Shown here in pieces: positions 1-11,699 of a DNA stretch of 64,000 nucleotides. Within the stretch, counting starts at the first letter, position 1; every line of letters begins with the position of its first letter. The notes beneath the pieces were generated by a model, which searched no databases, was not told the DNA's origin, and worked only from the letters and a program-made list of their open reading frames with translations. Position numbers and translations under genes: made by a program. Source of the DNA: Curvularia sp. ZM96. Lineage: Eukaryota > Ascomycota > Dothideomycetes > Pleosporales > Pleosporaceae. Location of the stretch: contig JAJGBQ010000006.1 in assembly GCA_022457065.1 (NCBI GenBank), forward strand, positions 1,116,001 to 1,180,000, given 5' to 3'.

Positions 1-1
1 C

Positions 2-277
2 GCGGCATCGCAGACAAGCTACACGCCCGCCTTGAACCGAGCCGGGTGGTACAAGTTCTTGTTTGTCGAAGCAATGCGAGCCGGCGAGTCGCTTGGCGAG
101 GCCGTGGTAGCCGTGTGCGCGGACAGTTACCAGGCTGGGGCGGCAGGGCACCCGGACCTCAACAAGCTGGACAGAACCGTGGACCCGGCGCTGCGAGCTA
201 GAGCGGGCGAGCTGCGAGCGTATGCCATTGCTCAGGCGTGCGAGGAGACGAGAGCTGCCATGGCGGCGAGCGGGTGA
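2..277 (+). CDS. 3' end of a gene cut by the window edge, product unknown
   Basis: An open frame runs in from the left edge and stops at the TGA at 275-277, giving about 91 C-terminal residues. The frame is open from base 2, so the true start lies outside the window. The peptide is rich in Ala, Arg and Glu, looks helical and soluble, and has no membrane segment. I do not recognise the family. Its GC-rich codon use resembles the neighbouring genes, which supports real coding, but a chance open frame in GC-rich DNA is possible. Confidence 0.45.
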   Translation, partial: AASQTSYTPALNRAGWYKFLFVEAMRAGESLGEAVVAVCADSYQAGAAGHPDLNKLDRTVDPALRARAGELRAYAIAQACEETRAAMAASG

Positions 278-1203
278 TGAAAGGGTGAGGGCGGACGACG
301 ACGAGGAGACAGCGGTGTTTTTGTGTAGCAGGACGGCAGCATGGGGCGTAGCGAGCGACGGCGGCCGCAATCTTGCAAGCCTGCATATGCATTTTGTGTT
401 TGTTTCTAGTTTCACATGCATGGTACTGATATGGCGAGCTTGGCGATTCCTTGTCCCCCAAAGCCGGGCGACAGCGGGTACCTGCGAGCCCCACCACACC
501 ACACACGACGACTACTGTACGTACACATTGCAAGCCGCCCGCCACGCCAACGCGCTGCCGTTGCGCCGTTGAGCAAAGGAAACGTCTTTCTGCAGATCCA
601 CGCGCCATGCACATCCATCGCGCACGCTGCCGGCCTCGCTCTCCCTGGCGCGATGCCATCATGCGTGCCGTCTCCGTCCCTTGTCCCCCCGGCCGTCTTC
701 CATGGGTGATAACATAACGATGCAATCTAAATCTCCTCGATTCGATGGCTACAGCTACGCAAGCTGCGCAAGGGCCCCACCGCCGCCGAGTCCACGCGTT
801 GGCTTTTGCCCCATTCGGCGCCGATCTGCAGGTACAACTTGCTTTTACCCTCGTCGGCCTTGCTTTGCGCGTTGTGGTTGCCGGCTGGGGGGACTTGGGG
901 GGTGGCAGGCGCGTGCAAGGCTGCTTCAACAAATATCTGCAGGCTGGGCCACCAACCTCTTATCTTTCTCTCCTCCCACTTCTTCTCTCCCCATCTTCCC
1001 CAGCAATCCCACTCTGCGGTGCTCTGCTATTTTTCTGGGTTAACATAATTGTTTGTCGCGCTTGCACGTTTCTGGGTCCAGCCATAATACCGCGAATCCC
1101 CTTCTTCTCAACGAGTAATTCAACACGAGAAATTCAACACGAGATCGCAGATACGCTCTTGTGGGTCAGCACGTCTCACATAGTCATCCCTCGCCATTCA
1201 ACC
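278..1203. other. Intergenic region upstream of the PIR-like gene
   Basis: Several long frames cross this stretch on both strands, but none shows domain-like sequence. A pyrimidine-rich tract at about 955-1003, roughly 200 bases before the ATG at 1204, is typical of strongly expressed fungal promoters. I see nothing else. Confidence 0.5.
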
Positions 1204-2063
1204 ATGCGCACTTCGACCTTGTTTGCTCCGATCTTCCTCGCTGCTACGGCTTTGAGCCAGGCAGTTGAGGAGGGCATTGCTCCCGACGCTTCCACTCCCG
1301 AGGGCTGCAAGACTACCGTCGACACGCCGTTCAGGATCGGAACACTGGAGAACCCGTCGCTCAAGCGTGAGACGGCGCAGGAGGTACGTTGCATCCATAT
1401 TTGCAGAACATTGCACGTGCTAACAGGATTCTTGCACAGGCCTCAGATGGCGAGCTCCTCTGCACCCTCAAGGACGGCATCCTGCACGACCAGTTCCACC
1501 GCACAGGCTCCATTGTCGCCAATCGCCAATTCCAATTCGACGGCCCGCCCCAGGCCGGTGCAATCTACACTGGTGGTTTCTCCGTCTGTGCCAACGACTC
1601 GCTCGCCATTGGCGGCAGCACCCGCTGGTGGCGCTGCATGAGCGGTGCGTTTGGCAACCTGTACGACGAGTCCATCGGCGGCCAGTGCCACGAGATCCGC
1701 ATCCAGGCCATCTTCGACGAGAGCGCAAAGTCGTCGTCCAAGAGCAGCGGCACCATGAGCCGCACTGCTTCGGCTTCGGCTTCAGCTTCCGCATCTGAAA
1801 GCTTGAGCACTTTGTCTGTCAGCGCTACAAGCAGTGCTAACAGCACGGCGTCCCTGACTTCGGGTGCTTCCTCCGGCTCTGCCACGCCTACTTCTTCTCC
1901 CTCCGGCTCCGACGGCGCATCTGCTTCCCGCTCTGCTGGCTCCTCCAGTGCCTCGCCTACCGGTCCCGCTGATGCCCCTCCTGCAAACGGCGCGGCCTCG
2001 TCTTTTTCAGCGGCTCCTCTGGCCCTGCCCTTGGCCCTCCTCGGTGCCGCACTCATGCTTTAG
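1204..2063 (+). CDS. Secreted GPI-anchored cell-wall protein with PIR1-like C-terminal domain
   Basis: Two exons, 1204-1383 and 1440-2063, joined in phase 0 across a 56-base intron (GTACGT donor, GTGCTAAC branch, CACAG acceptor). The product has 267 residues. Residues 1-20 look like a signal peptide. A Lys-Arg pair at 54-55 fits Kex2 processing, as in PIR proteins. Residues about 65-146 match the PIR1-type C-terminal domain, with the pattern CTLKDGIL, FQFDGPPQAGA, FSVC and NLYD. A Ser/Thr/Ala-rich stalk follows (about 150-250), then a hydrophobic end that suits a GPI anchor. It should therefore be secreted and attached to the wall or plasma membrane. Classic PIR repeats with the DGQ signature are absent, so this is a PIR-domain GPI protein and not a repeat-carrying PIR. 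Confidence 0.85.
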
Positions 2064-2394
2064 ACGACCTTACTCACGACTAGATATGTTACTCTAACTT
2101 CTTCTTCTTGTTCCTCACTTTTTGGCGCCTGCTTCATACACACATACCGCATCTCTGGCGTCCTGCGAAGCGTTTTTTGGGGGTCTATATGCATGCATTG
2201 CATAGATTCTAGGGTGTATCTTTTGATTGTTGTCTTTTTTTTTGTGATGGAAGCACAGAGCAGTGGTTATGGAAGATATGGCATTATGTTATTTTCCCGA
2301 TACGCACGCGGGGCTAATAGCAAATTAATGATAATGCATTTTTAATGATGAGATGTGTGCGTCCACGCGGTGAATGATTAACTACGCTTTCTCT

Positions 2395-2458
2395 CCCTCC
2401 CCTTAACTCCTGATGGCGTTTCTTTAGGACTACACTACCCTTCTCTGAAAGGGGAATG
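2395..2458 (+). repeat. Short terminal-inverted element, copy 1
   Basis: About 65 bases starting CCCCTTAACTCCTG and ending AAAGGGGAA, so the ends are inverted complements of each other (CCCCTT against AAGGGG). A second diverged copy in the same orientation lies near 2695-2758. The size and ends suggest a tiny non-autonomous element or a hairpin-forming 3' sequence. Confidence 0.4.
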
Positions 2459-2694
2459 GAATAGTAAAGAAAGGGGTATGTGTACACATTCTTGGTGTGC
2501 GTCTGAATAGTTGGACGAAAAGTTGAAGCCTGCTACGACAACGTATGATTACTCCCTCACTGTACTAGAATATACTTGGTGGTTCTTGCAAATCTCTCAG
2601 TGCACTTGTGTACTGTGATAGGAACAGCACAGCCAAACTCGTGGTGAGATGTAGTTATCATTGCAGCTATTTCAGTCCACTAAGAGTTTCTTCT

Positions 2695-2758
2695 TTCCCC
2701 TAACTCCTGGGTTAGGGTTTACTCCGCGGACTATTTCCGTTTCTAAAAGGGGAAAATA
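2695..2758 (+). repeat. Short terminal-inverted element, copy 2
   Basis: Starts TTCCCCTAACTCCTGG and ends AAAAGGGGAA. It shares both ends and parts of the centre (GGACTA) with the copy at 2395-2458, about 300 bases away. It contains GGGTTAGGGTTTA, which resembles telomere repeats by chance only. Confidence 0.4.
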
Positions 2759-2868
2759 GAGTGGAAGTGTGGAAAAAAGAAAATAAGGGTATAAAAAAGT
2801 ATGGTGAAACATGTGTCAGAACCATCCGCCGTAAGAAAAAGAGAAAGATATCAGGCACAAAAAAACAT

Positions 2869-4355
2869 TCAAGACTCACTTCCCTCTTCATCGTCGTCGT
2901 CGTCGTCATCAAGCTCATACTCCGAGTCCATAGCCGCCTCCAGCTGATTTGACACCTGCTTAACCACATTTTTCTGCGCCCGCCACTTCAGCACCACACC
3001 CTCAATCTCATTCCTCAACCTATCCGACCAATTAAGGGGATTCTTTGGCAACTTAGCGCAGCTATAAAGCATATCGTAAGCCATGTCGTAGCCCGAGGAA
3101 GAAAAGTAATGGCGGAATCTTTCATATGCGCAATCCATGCGGTGTAGGTGCGACGTCAGCTTGAGGTAGTCGGATGCCAGGCCGTGGAGGTAAGAAAGTC
3201 GCTGAGGAGAGATGAGGGCGGTGCGACGGAGGTGGAGGAGCTGTTGTATGGCGTCGTTTTCGATGTCGGAGTACGGGTTGCGGTGGTAGCGGGAGGGGCT
3301 GGGAAGGCCGTAGAGATGGGGAGGCAGACGGAGGGACCGCTTGAGGGACCGATCCCATTCTTCGGATAGGTCAAGGGAGGCACAGAGGCGGGCGCGGCGG
3401 ACGGTGCGGAGACAGTCTTCTTCGGTGTGTCTGAAGGTGAAGGTGGAATGTGTGTATTTCTGGGTGTTGGTTAGTATGTTTACAGCTAGGTAAGAGAGTG
3501 AGGGTCGGTTTGGTTTAGGGAACGACTTACCTCGTCCAACAAAAGCCGCAGCGCGCGTTCCGTCTTGAGAAAATTGAAGAGCATGTCTTTCCAAACTACT
3601 TTGATGTTTTTTGACATGAGGTCAACATCCATGCCAAAATGCATCAGACCTACTTCGACGGGGAAATCGAGATCGAGCACAGCATGGTCGAGTGCAATGC
3701 ACCATCTCAGCGTGCCGAAGCGCTGTTCTGGGTGCATAATTTCCAGGCGGCCCAGTGTCTTGATCCAACATGAATCGGCGTCGTTGATCGTGTGGCCTTG
3801 TCGTTTTTCAGCTCCGCCAATGCAATGGAAAGCTCGATACCACTCGTCGTCGATTCGAAACACTGCGCAGTTACAACTCCATATGGGGTTTCTTATGGCT
3901 TCCTCTTCGCTATCGCCTGGAGCCAACTCTACACGAAGAAACCTCGCTTCAAGCATGTGGATCTGGTCGTACTGGTCGGCGTCAAGCTTCTTCGGTATCG
4001 ACTCCCTGCTCCCCAAGTACCCCAGCAGCCGTGTGCGGCGCAAATATTGATACAGCACTCGTCCGTCAATTGCATCGCGAAAGCTGCGACATACCAAACG
4101 CCAATCTAGCACGTATTCAACAGGCACGTACTCGACTATACGCAGCAGCAGCTCGGCGGGAAGATGCGCTAGCGTAGTTGGAGAGGACGACGACGAAGCA
4201 GGAATCTGTGCTTGGCTCGCGTCGATGGAGCTGAGCGGCGGGGTGATATCATTTTGATTAGATCCTAACTGCACATGGCGACGCAGATACAACGGCTCCG
4301 AGGCAAGGTCTGCGCTGCGAAGAGCAGATGGATCGGGCGCTCCCGGTTGTAACAT
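2869..4355 (-). CDS. F-box domain protein
   Basis: Two exons on the minus strand, 4355-3531 and 3459-2869, joined in phase 0 across a 71-base intron (GTAAGT donor, CTAAC branch, CCCAG acceptor). The product has 471 residues. The F-box lies at about 62-105, with the LAHLPAELLLRIVEYVP pattern and a WRLVCRSFRDAI second helix. This points to a substrate receptor of an SCF (Skp1-Cullin-F-box) ubiquitin ligase. The rest has no LRR or WD repeats that I can see. The C-terminus carries a run of about eight Asp followed by EEGSES. The substrate cannot be guessed. It converges with the PIR-like gene. Confidence 0.85.
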
Positions 4356-5688
4356 GGTGTGGGGGCGTGGGGTAAGGCTGCTGTGGGTGGAGTGCTTGGG
4401 TAGAGTGTTTAGGGCTAGTTCAGTCGGGGATTTTAGTGGCTTGCAACACTAGCGCGAGCTTTACAAAAGCGTTGTCACGTGATTCGACCGAGAAATCTTG
4501 TTCGCCAGCAATCATTGGGCAATGACAGGAGTAGAGTAAGAGCGGGACAGGATCTGAATCTTTCGCATTGATGCCGACCAGCTAAGTCCGTATATAACTA
4601 CGGAACTAGAGCCGAACTAAAGTGAATTGGTGAATTGAAATTGTACCGAACACAGGTCCTAATTCCAGTTGGAGAGTTACTCCAATTACTTGATTTAGTT
4701 TAGCACAGCTGAACTGAACTGGAACCGAACATGATGCAGGGCCTGTTCGGTTCCTAGCTTCAGTTTTCAGTTCCAGTTTGACTAGTGGCGCTTAGTGGTT
4801 ATTGCTGACCAGGAGAGCTAAACCAAATCTAATTAAGAAACTGGTGAGCTGTTGCAGTTTCAGTTGGACTGCGATTTTTTTTAGTTTCAGTTTAGTCGCG
4901 TGACAACAATATGTTGCTAGCAAACGTACAGAGTACTGCATCTTGGTTGTAGACCGTGCGAACTGGAATTGAAGGTTGCCAAACACCACACCAGTTGCAG
5001 GTTCAGTTTTCTCCACTTATTCTATCTAGTTTAGCAAACTGGAACTGAAACTGAGATTCAGCCGAACACGACGCCAATTTCAGCTTCAGTTTACCCCCCC
5101 TTCCGCTTTGAGAAACTGAGACTGAAACTGGAGCGCAACCGAACATGATGCAGTAGCGTTCAATGGCTAACCTATGTTACCCAATGCGGGTATATTGACC
5201 TAGCCAAACTGAGACTGGAGCTCAACCAAACATGCGCTCAGTGCAGCTTTCACAGCAGAGTGTCTCTTCAATATGCAATCGGGCTGGATAATGTGTGGCG
5301 CTGAACAAGTACTACATAGTATGAATGCTCATGGTTTACCTGTGGAGATCATCTACATCAACATGACTTTCATACCGGAAATATCAAGCCAGTACCTATT
5401 TCTCCAACATGGCCATTTAGACCTTGTCTTTGATAGTTCATGTATCCTTGACTAGCGTCATCCAAACATGTCCTTCCGGAGCTGGTTGTTAGCAACGCCT
5501 AGACACATCTTTAATGCAAGACCAAAAAATGAGAAGTAAACTTCCATCCAGTTGTTTGTAATGTCTCGTTTTAATATACCCGGTCCAGATGTATAACCTC
5601 TCCAGGAACAACCAACATCCCAAAACTCCATCTACTCAAACCACCAGAACGCCGTAACATCACACACATCCTCGCAATCCACCTCTCC
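4356..5688. other. Intergenic region with a degenerate repeat patch
   Basis: No supported gene. About 4600-5240 is filled with degenerate repeats, listed separately. About 5240-5688 holds only short frames and the 3' flank of the flavin monooxygenase gene. Confidence 0.5.
4600..5240. repeat. Cluster of degenerate inverted and direct repeats (AACTGAAACTG / CCGAACA family)
   Basis: A motif of the type AACTGRAACTGGA..CCGAACATGATGCAG recurs in both orientations. Forward copies lie near 4624-4654, 4709-4740, 5034-5070, 5109-5153 and 5204-5235. Inverted copies lie near 4741-4781, 4854-4895 and 5076-5093. The copies at 4709-4740 and 4741-4781 face each other and could form a hairpin (GGAACCGAACA against TGTTCGGTTCC). 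There is no coding capacity. It looks like nested remains of a small MITE-like element or a decayed satellite. Confidence 0.6.
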
Positions 5689-7717
5689 TTATAACCTCGC
5701 ACCCACCTCTCCCTTAATTGCCTGCTCCACCATACACCCTGCAAAGAACTCGGCCATGCCTTCCAAGTCATCGAGGGTAGTAACTTTCGAAATATCTACA
5801 CACAGTCAGCTCCATTTCTCACCAACTAAAAAATACAGAATAGTACGAAACACAGCAACTTACATTGATCAGGTCTGACAACCACCACAGCACCGCGATT
5901 CGGATCCACGCCATATGCTTCGTACGCATGACCGTGACCAGAGTTGTAATGCTCGTCATCGACAAAAGTCTTGTGGAGATCTAATAACTCAAACGTCAGT
6001 TCTTCTGGGCCTTACATAAACACACGGAGACTGTGAGTCTTCTTCTTACCTCTAATACCCCACTTCCCTGTTGAAGGCCAGAAGTAATCGGGGATCAATT
6101 CCTGCCGTGTGTCAGGGAACTTGCTGCTCATGACGAGCAAAGACTCAATGACGCTATCGGGGTATCTCGATGCGGGCGTATAGCGTCGTGTTATAGATTC
6201 GAGCGTTTTGGAAAGCTATGTCCCCCAAATCTTGGTTAGAAAACAGCACAAAATATTCCCGCATCTTCAGACAGACATACCTTTTCCACCCGTGCACGAT
6301 GCTCCAGCAGATTGAGATCGCCACCAAACACAACAACTCTCCACCGCCCATCACTCCGCAGCATACTCTGCAACTGCACCGCCTTGCAGTCACAAAACCG
6401 TATGACCTGGGCGCTTGGGAACCTCATCCCCACCGTGACCGCCTTGGCCGCACTTTCTGCTGGCTGACTCCCTTGAGTAATCACTGAGCCCTCGTACTTC
6501 GCCGTAAAGCCCGCCATGTACCGCCCACTCTTGATAAAGTGCTCCGCAAACTCACCCTCGTACTTTTCTTTGCGATCAAACAGCTGCACAAGTTCCCGGT
6601 CAAAAGCAATCAGGTCAGCGGCCGTCTTGCCTCGCTCAGAGACGTATGTCGGGATCAGGGACGCGGGCGAAAGACCAGAAAGAACTGAGCCTATTTTCCA
6701 GCCGATATTGTATCCATCTTGCAGCGAGACGTTCATGCCTTGACCGGCTTTTGGGGAGTGCGTATGACACGCGTCGCCGGTGAGAAAGACTCGGTTGTGA
6801 GCGTGGAAAGCGGAGGCGAGACGCTGACCAATGCTATATGCACTCCACCAGAAGACACCTGCAAAGTCCATCTTGTATGGCGCGAAGATTTGCCGGGCTT
6901 GGTTCTGCAGGTCTTCCAACTTGACTTCTTTGGGGCGCACGCCCTGGGGCAGCTGGATGTAGAAGCGGACGAGGTCGCCGCCCTCGCGGGGAATGATGAC
7001 GATACTACCGGCTTGACTGCGGATCGTGCATTTGCGTCGTATATCTGGGAAGTTGGTGATGGGATAGATGTCCATGACACCCCAGACGGTGTCTGAGGAG
7101 TCGCCTAACATACTGATACCGAGGGCTTTGCGGATAGTTGAATGTGCGCCGTCGCATCCAAGGACGAATTTCGCCTCCCAAATTTCTTCTTTGCCGTCCT
7201 TCTCTGCAGTCACTTTGGTGCAGTGCGCGTTTAGATCGCGTGTCTTGCTCTCGTCAATCTCCAGGCTCTTGACTGCCCAGCCGTACTCAATGCCATTGCT
7301 CGTTCCGTCCTTCCATCTTCCTTGTGCTTTCAGGATGCTTTCCAGCTTGCCTAGCATCAAGCCGTTCATTCGCGCTTGGTTTAGAATGACATGCGGCAGG
7401 TGACTCAGCCCCTTTTCGGTGTCAATCGTTCTCCCCTTTCTCTTGATCCCTTCTTGTGCTTTTCCATTGCTATCTTCGTCAAATCCCCAAAAGCATACTT
7501 CCAGCACGTGATAGGCTTCTCGTAGGAGCTCTTCCGACAACCCGAACGACTCGTAGATCTCCACCGTCCGCACTTGAACGCCATCAGCTTGACCAACGTC
7601 AAGAGGGCCTGGACGCCGCTCAAGCATTGTAAAAGGAACACCATAAATGGCGAGCCATGTCGCTGCAAAGATTCCAGCTGAGCCAGAGCCGGCTATCAAT
7701 ACGTCTGTTTTGGGCAT
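5689..7717 (-). CDS. FAD-dependent phenol 2-monooxygenase-like aromatic hydroxylase
   Basis: Four exons on the minus strand: 7717-6281, 6215-6050, 5980-5864 and 5795-5689, with introns of 65, 69 and 68 bases. The phases agree and give 608 residues. It should add a hydroxyl group to a phenolic or other aromatic substrate using NADPH and O2 in the cytosol. The FAD Rossmann motif GSGSAG is at residues 10-15, the DG motif (CDGAHSTIRKALG) at about 185-200, and the GD motif (GDACHTHSPKAGQGMN) at about 310-330. The last about 160 residues match the thioredoxin-like phenol-hydroxylase C-terminal domain (GKWGIRDLHKTF, YNSGHGHAYE, VVVRPDQY). The start is the first in-frame ATG; the frame stays open 12 codons upstream without one. 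The substrate is unknown and no biosynthetic cluster surrounds it. Confidence 0.9.
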
Positions 7718-8455
7718 CTCCGGAAAACGGCGTTGACAGATTGATGAGTCCACAATCGGTTATCGGAAAATACTCAAAACTCACGAGCCGTGAAAGGCAA
7801 TTATGCGAAGGAGATTCTTGAGGCTCATCAACCGCAACAGAAGAGGACGATACGCATGGATTATATACAGCATGTACGGCCCCAGCCGCGGTGTCGAAGC
7901 CGAACCGAACGGACATGATCAGCGATTATGCGGGGAGCAGCGAGCATCTCACACTAGCGTGCTCCGTAACTTACAGCAGCCGAGTTGCCAGCCGAACCAG
8001 TAGAATATGCACAACGGCTCAAAAGAAATACAACTGTTCCACTGCAACTTTTAGCTAAAAACCAAGGAAACGCACTTGGCATCGGCAAGGTACCAAGTGC
8101 AGATCCCGCGCGAGAATCACTACTCGCCTTAGTTCTCGTCGGAAGAACGAGTGCACAGGGTCAAGGTGACGGAAATGCGTGAAACTTCATGTATTAATTC
8201 GAGTATTCGTATGACTATCTATGTACTGAGCATATCGTATTCCATCCGCAGAGGAGTACGTTGCCAACATTATCCAAGTTCGGTCCTCCTATGTTATAAT
8301 GTCGCTGGCGCAAATACAACAACGCCACAAGAGTACGGATAAGACTTTTGCCGAAGCAATTGTACGCCGTTAACTCCGCTTCATGCCGTCGGAAAATGGG
8401 AATCAATGCAAAATGTACGTCATTCAAGATGAAAGCAGAGGGGTATGAGGTAAAC
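7718..8455. other. Intergenic region
   Basis: Promoter side of the monooxygenase gene and 3' flank of CHS7. It has only short frames and no repeat or RNA gene that I can support. Confidence 0.5.
7861..7869 (-). promoter_or_regulatory. Possible TATA box of the flavin monooxygenase gene
   Basis: The minus strand reads TGTATATAA about 145 bases before the ATG at 7717. The position suits a TATA element with a short leader. It is a sequence match only. Confidence 0.3.
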
Positions 8456-9553
8456 TCAATGGCCCACTGCCGAGTAATGGGAGTTTCGCCCGCCGTAAGG
8501 CTGTTGGTAAAGCGAAGGGGTATAGTCCGAGTCTTGGTACACGGTGCCTCGCTTGTCGTCTTCCAGGAAGGGTTCCTTGACTTCCCAGTTGTGCTGCTTG
8601 ACACCGACAGAGAACTCGAGATCCTCGCGGGTGATAGAGTCCCAGTACTGCCTACTAGTTAGCGAACGAAACGAGATAACATTGAGCAGGTCGCATACCT
8701 TGTAAACCATCATGACCGCCAACAGGTTGCAGATGGTGGTAAAGAAAAGGCCGTCAATGTAATGCTGTACACCTTCACAAATGGTATCGCTGAAGACGTA
8801 TAGGATGACCTGGCCAATGACGAAGAAGAAGATGCCGAACAGGATATCACCCAGTGGCCAGCGGTCCTCCAGGGTTCCGACAACAAGAATAATCTGGCTG
8901 ACGGCGTAGATGAACAGACAAATAGCGTTGACAATGTACGTTACGACGAAAATGCCAATAGGGTTCAAGGGGCTCAGTCCTGCCCAGCCCTGGAAGGTTA
9001 GGAGGTTGACTGCACCGCCGATAAGGAACATGGCGAGGGAGCAGAGACGCAGCAGCCACACCGAGAGGGTCGTCCCGTCTTCGTAAAGCTGGAAACCAAC
9101 AAAGCCGTTGATCAGCAAACAGGTACACAAGGCGGATGCGAGACCGTTCTGGGCAGCGGCAAAGTATGGATAGGTTGCAGAGCCAGGCGCAGTGACGCCC
9201 GCATCAAGGACGAGCGATATGATGGTAAGGAGGAGGTAGATGTAGAAGAAGGTTGTGATTTCCTTGCGTCCTGCCATACGTTAGCAAAAGCCATGTTGAC
9301 GGTGTTGCGCCGACGTACCGACAGCAGTGAACTTGGAGCGCACATGTATAATCATGACGACGGTCATGACCATGGCCAGAATGTGCATGAAGTCGTTGGC
9401 CGCCTCGAAGATGAGTGTGTTGGCGATCTCGATAGACCTGGCATAGCACTTTGTCTGTATGCCCACGCCATTGCTAATGTCCTGGTGGCCCACCACGGCG
9501 CATAGCGGTATCGCCGCCTTTTCGCATATTGTCGTGAAGTCGCCGAAGCCCAT
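8456..9553 (-). CDS. CHS7: Chitin synthase export chaperone CHS7
   Basis: Three exons on the minus strand, 9553-9319, 9270-8699 and 8647-8456, with introns of 48 and 51 bases, give 332 residues. The family is a multi-pass ER membrane protein needed for the class IV chitin synthase Chs3 to leave the ER. The start MGFGDFTTICEKAAIPLC, the HEALMVxxxR-like region about residues 50-75 and the segment KYWDSITREDLEFSVG near the C-terminus are hallmarks of the family. About seven hydrophobic segments lie between residues 45 and 270. The tail after residue 290 is polar and Tyr-rich. Length matches fungal orthologues. The second intron could use either TAG or GCAG as acceptor; GCAG keeps the conserved YWDS. 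Confidence 0.93.
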
Positions 9554-10480
9554 GGTCGCTGTCGTGCCGCTGGGCTGGGGGAGACGGTGGGCGTCGCTCG
9601 GGTAACGGCAGGCTGAGGCTCGAGGCTGCCAAGGGCTGGATCGTCGTGAAGTCGCGGTGGTGTGGTGTGCAGGACGTGTCTCGATAGCGAATGGAGGTGC
9701 AGATGCCGAACGAGTGAAGGTCCGCAGTAAACAGAAACGAAAGCAGTCGCTGTGGGGATGCGACGGGGGTCAGAGATGCGACGGGGGCGGTTGTCAGGAG
9801 TGAATGCCCTGTTGATGCTTCCCGAGCTCCACCCTGGCACGTGCACTGCAGCCGACGATGATCCAGGACTAGCGCATTGCTATTTCTGACCCCGGCTCCA
9901 CTGAAAAAATCAACACCAAATCGGCCAGTGATATGATAATACGATCACGGGACTTGAGATGTGTAGAAGCCAACTCCATTTTCAAGAATCTATCCTTTTT
10001 GTAGTACCGAACTCACACCTATGCTACTTCGAACCGCAATGGGTTTCACCTGCGCGACGTTCTGATCAAGAACGTTTCACTATACTCTGTCCACATTGGC
10101 GTGAATCTCCTTAACTGCGTGCTACTGATGCGGTTCGCATGTTTGTATAGAAGAGGACTCTGTTTATCCGTTTTTTTCGCAGTTTGTACTCTTTGATGCT
10201 GACTGTCTTAGAGCTGAACCCGTCTCTCTGGATGACAATGAAAGTGAAGAATGAAAATGAAGAAGAGAGCACATCCAAATGCTTCTGCTCACCTGTCCAA
10301 TTGCCCAAGTCATGGTGAATACAGCTTTTCCAGTCACCTGCATTTCCACCTAGTCTCATGACAATCACTAACAGGTCTTGCTTTCACTACTCACCAGTCC
10401 TCACCCAGACGAGCTACGACTCCTGACACCTTTGACTACCCACACTGCGAAACAGCACTCTCAGTCTAACCGCGCACAAT
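9554..10480. other. Divergent promoter region between CHS7 and the next gene
   Basis: No supported gene. Frames near 9560-9850 on the minus strand are Arg/Pro/Ser-rich, lie in the CHS7 leader and show no domain. Nothing else is recognised. Confidence 0.5.
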
Positions 10481-11286
10481 ATGACCGACCGTCCAGACCT
10501 TTCCGTTCAGTACCGGACATCCAACAAAGCACTTGAAAACATGAAGAGGTTCGAAGCGCAAAATCCACTGCTCGTCAACCCCATGCCAAAAGGCCATGCG
10601 CCGTCTCCAGCAACGATGCCGTCCAAAGTCTCTCCAGCACCATACCACTCACCAGCCAAAAGCAATGCCACTAGATTTGATCCTTCGCGCCTACATATTC
10701 CGGTCACCGCATATCCTCGCGGACAACCACCTTACCATCAACAGTCGCTTGCCGGACATATGCGAAGTACTACCTCTGCATCATATCTCGCGCCATACAA
10801 CCCTGTAATTTATCGGGAACCCCTCGAATGCATCACACAAGAGATGGTTTTTGATCGCATCTACCTTCTCCTCAGGAATAACTTGCCTGAGTGGTGGACC
10901 AAGACCCACGAAGCGCTATTTCACCTCACCCGTAAGATACAAGCCTTGTGCCTTACTTTTCATATTGCTAACATGAATTGATAGGGCGTATGACCGATGA
11001 TATCATTCGCCTCGGCCAACATGGTGCCTTTGGCCCAAGTGGTCTTGCCTCTCTTTTCCAGATCTTTATGTGCGTCGGCCACGAAAGCCTTTATCATTAC
11101 ATGTGCCTAGCAGTACAACCCTCCTTCGGCCATGTTCAGGTTATCCTCAGAGGCAATCTATGTGAGCAGGAAGGCATGGACCCGATTTTTGATCCTGCTG
11201 TTATGACATTGTGCAAGAAAGGTTTTGACAACCGAGCTGCGGAGGTGTACAAGGACATTTGCACGGCAGCACAATCTCGAAAGTAG
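10481..11286 (+). CDS. Hypothetical protein, unrecognised
   Basis: Two exons, 10481-10931 and 10985-11286, joined in phase 1 across a 53-base intron (GTAAGA donor, GCTAACAT branch, TGATAG acceptor), give 250 residues. The first 100 residues are polar and Pro/Ser/His-rich, probably disordered. Residues about 120-250 look folded and helical (QEMVFDRIYLLLRNNLPEWW, then VGHESLYHYMCLAV). I see no known motif, signal peptide or membrane segment. A weak likeness to the next gene (an LP..HEAL stretch followed at once by a phase-1 intron) might reflect an old duplication, but this is speculative. Confidence 0.65.
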
Positions 11287-11699
11287 CCCCGGTTTGAGCG
11301 GTGATGACTTTGGTCAGGTCGCCATTAGGAAATGGATAACAAGGATATTAGCATCCTGCTCGCCATGTCGGGCGTTGTGAGGTTATACAAACGGAACACT
11401 GTGGACTCTCTAGGCATCTGCTCTCTTAGTGAGTCAGAATAACAATAAGAACTGGACAAACGAGAATGACCCTGTAAAGGACGCTAGTGTCTTCTCCTTC
11501 ACTTCACGATGATATGCCTCTTGCAGCTAGCCGAACAAAGACCACTGTCCAAGTTAAGACACAATGAAAACACTTTTTATGCTCAGCTCTCCGCTCTCGG
11601 CATCACTCTAAGCCATCTTGTCAGAAAGTTTTGACTTGCCCACTACAGCATCCTGCTACTGCGCACCTCCAACAAGATCACAATTTTCATACTGCACCC
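11287..11699. other. Short intergenic region
   Basis: 3' flank of the previous gene and leader of the next. Nothing recognised. Confidence 0.4.

Larger units (their letters stand above)
2064..2868. other. Intergenic region between convergent genes
   Basis: This is the shared 3' flank of the PIR-like gene and the F-box gene. It is AT-richer than the genes and I see no convincing coding frame. It holds two copies of a short element, listed separately. Confidence 0.5.

Noticed and set aside
745..1641. 298-residue plus-strand frame overlapping the PIR-like gene
   Set aside because: It runs through the promoter and intron in another frame and has no conserved features, while the spliced PIR model matches a known domain.
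2708..2722. GGGTTAGGGTTTA, telomere-like
   Set aside because: Only two partial units, inside a short repeat between ordinary genes; not a telomere.
5689..9553. Secondary-metabolite cluster around the flavin monooxygenase
   Set aside because: Neighbours are an F-box gene and CHS7; no PKS, NRPS, terpene synthase or cluster regulator is present in the window.
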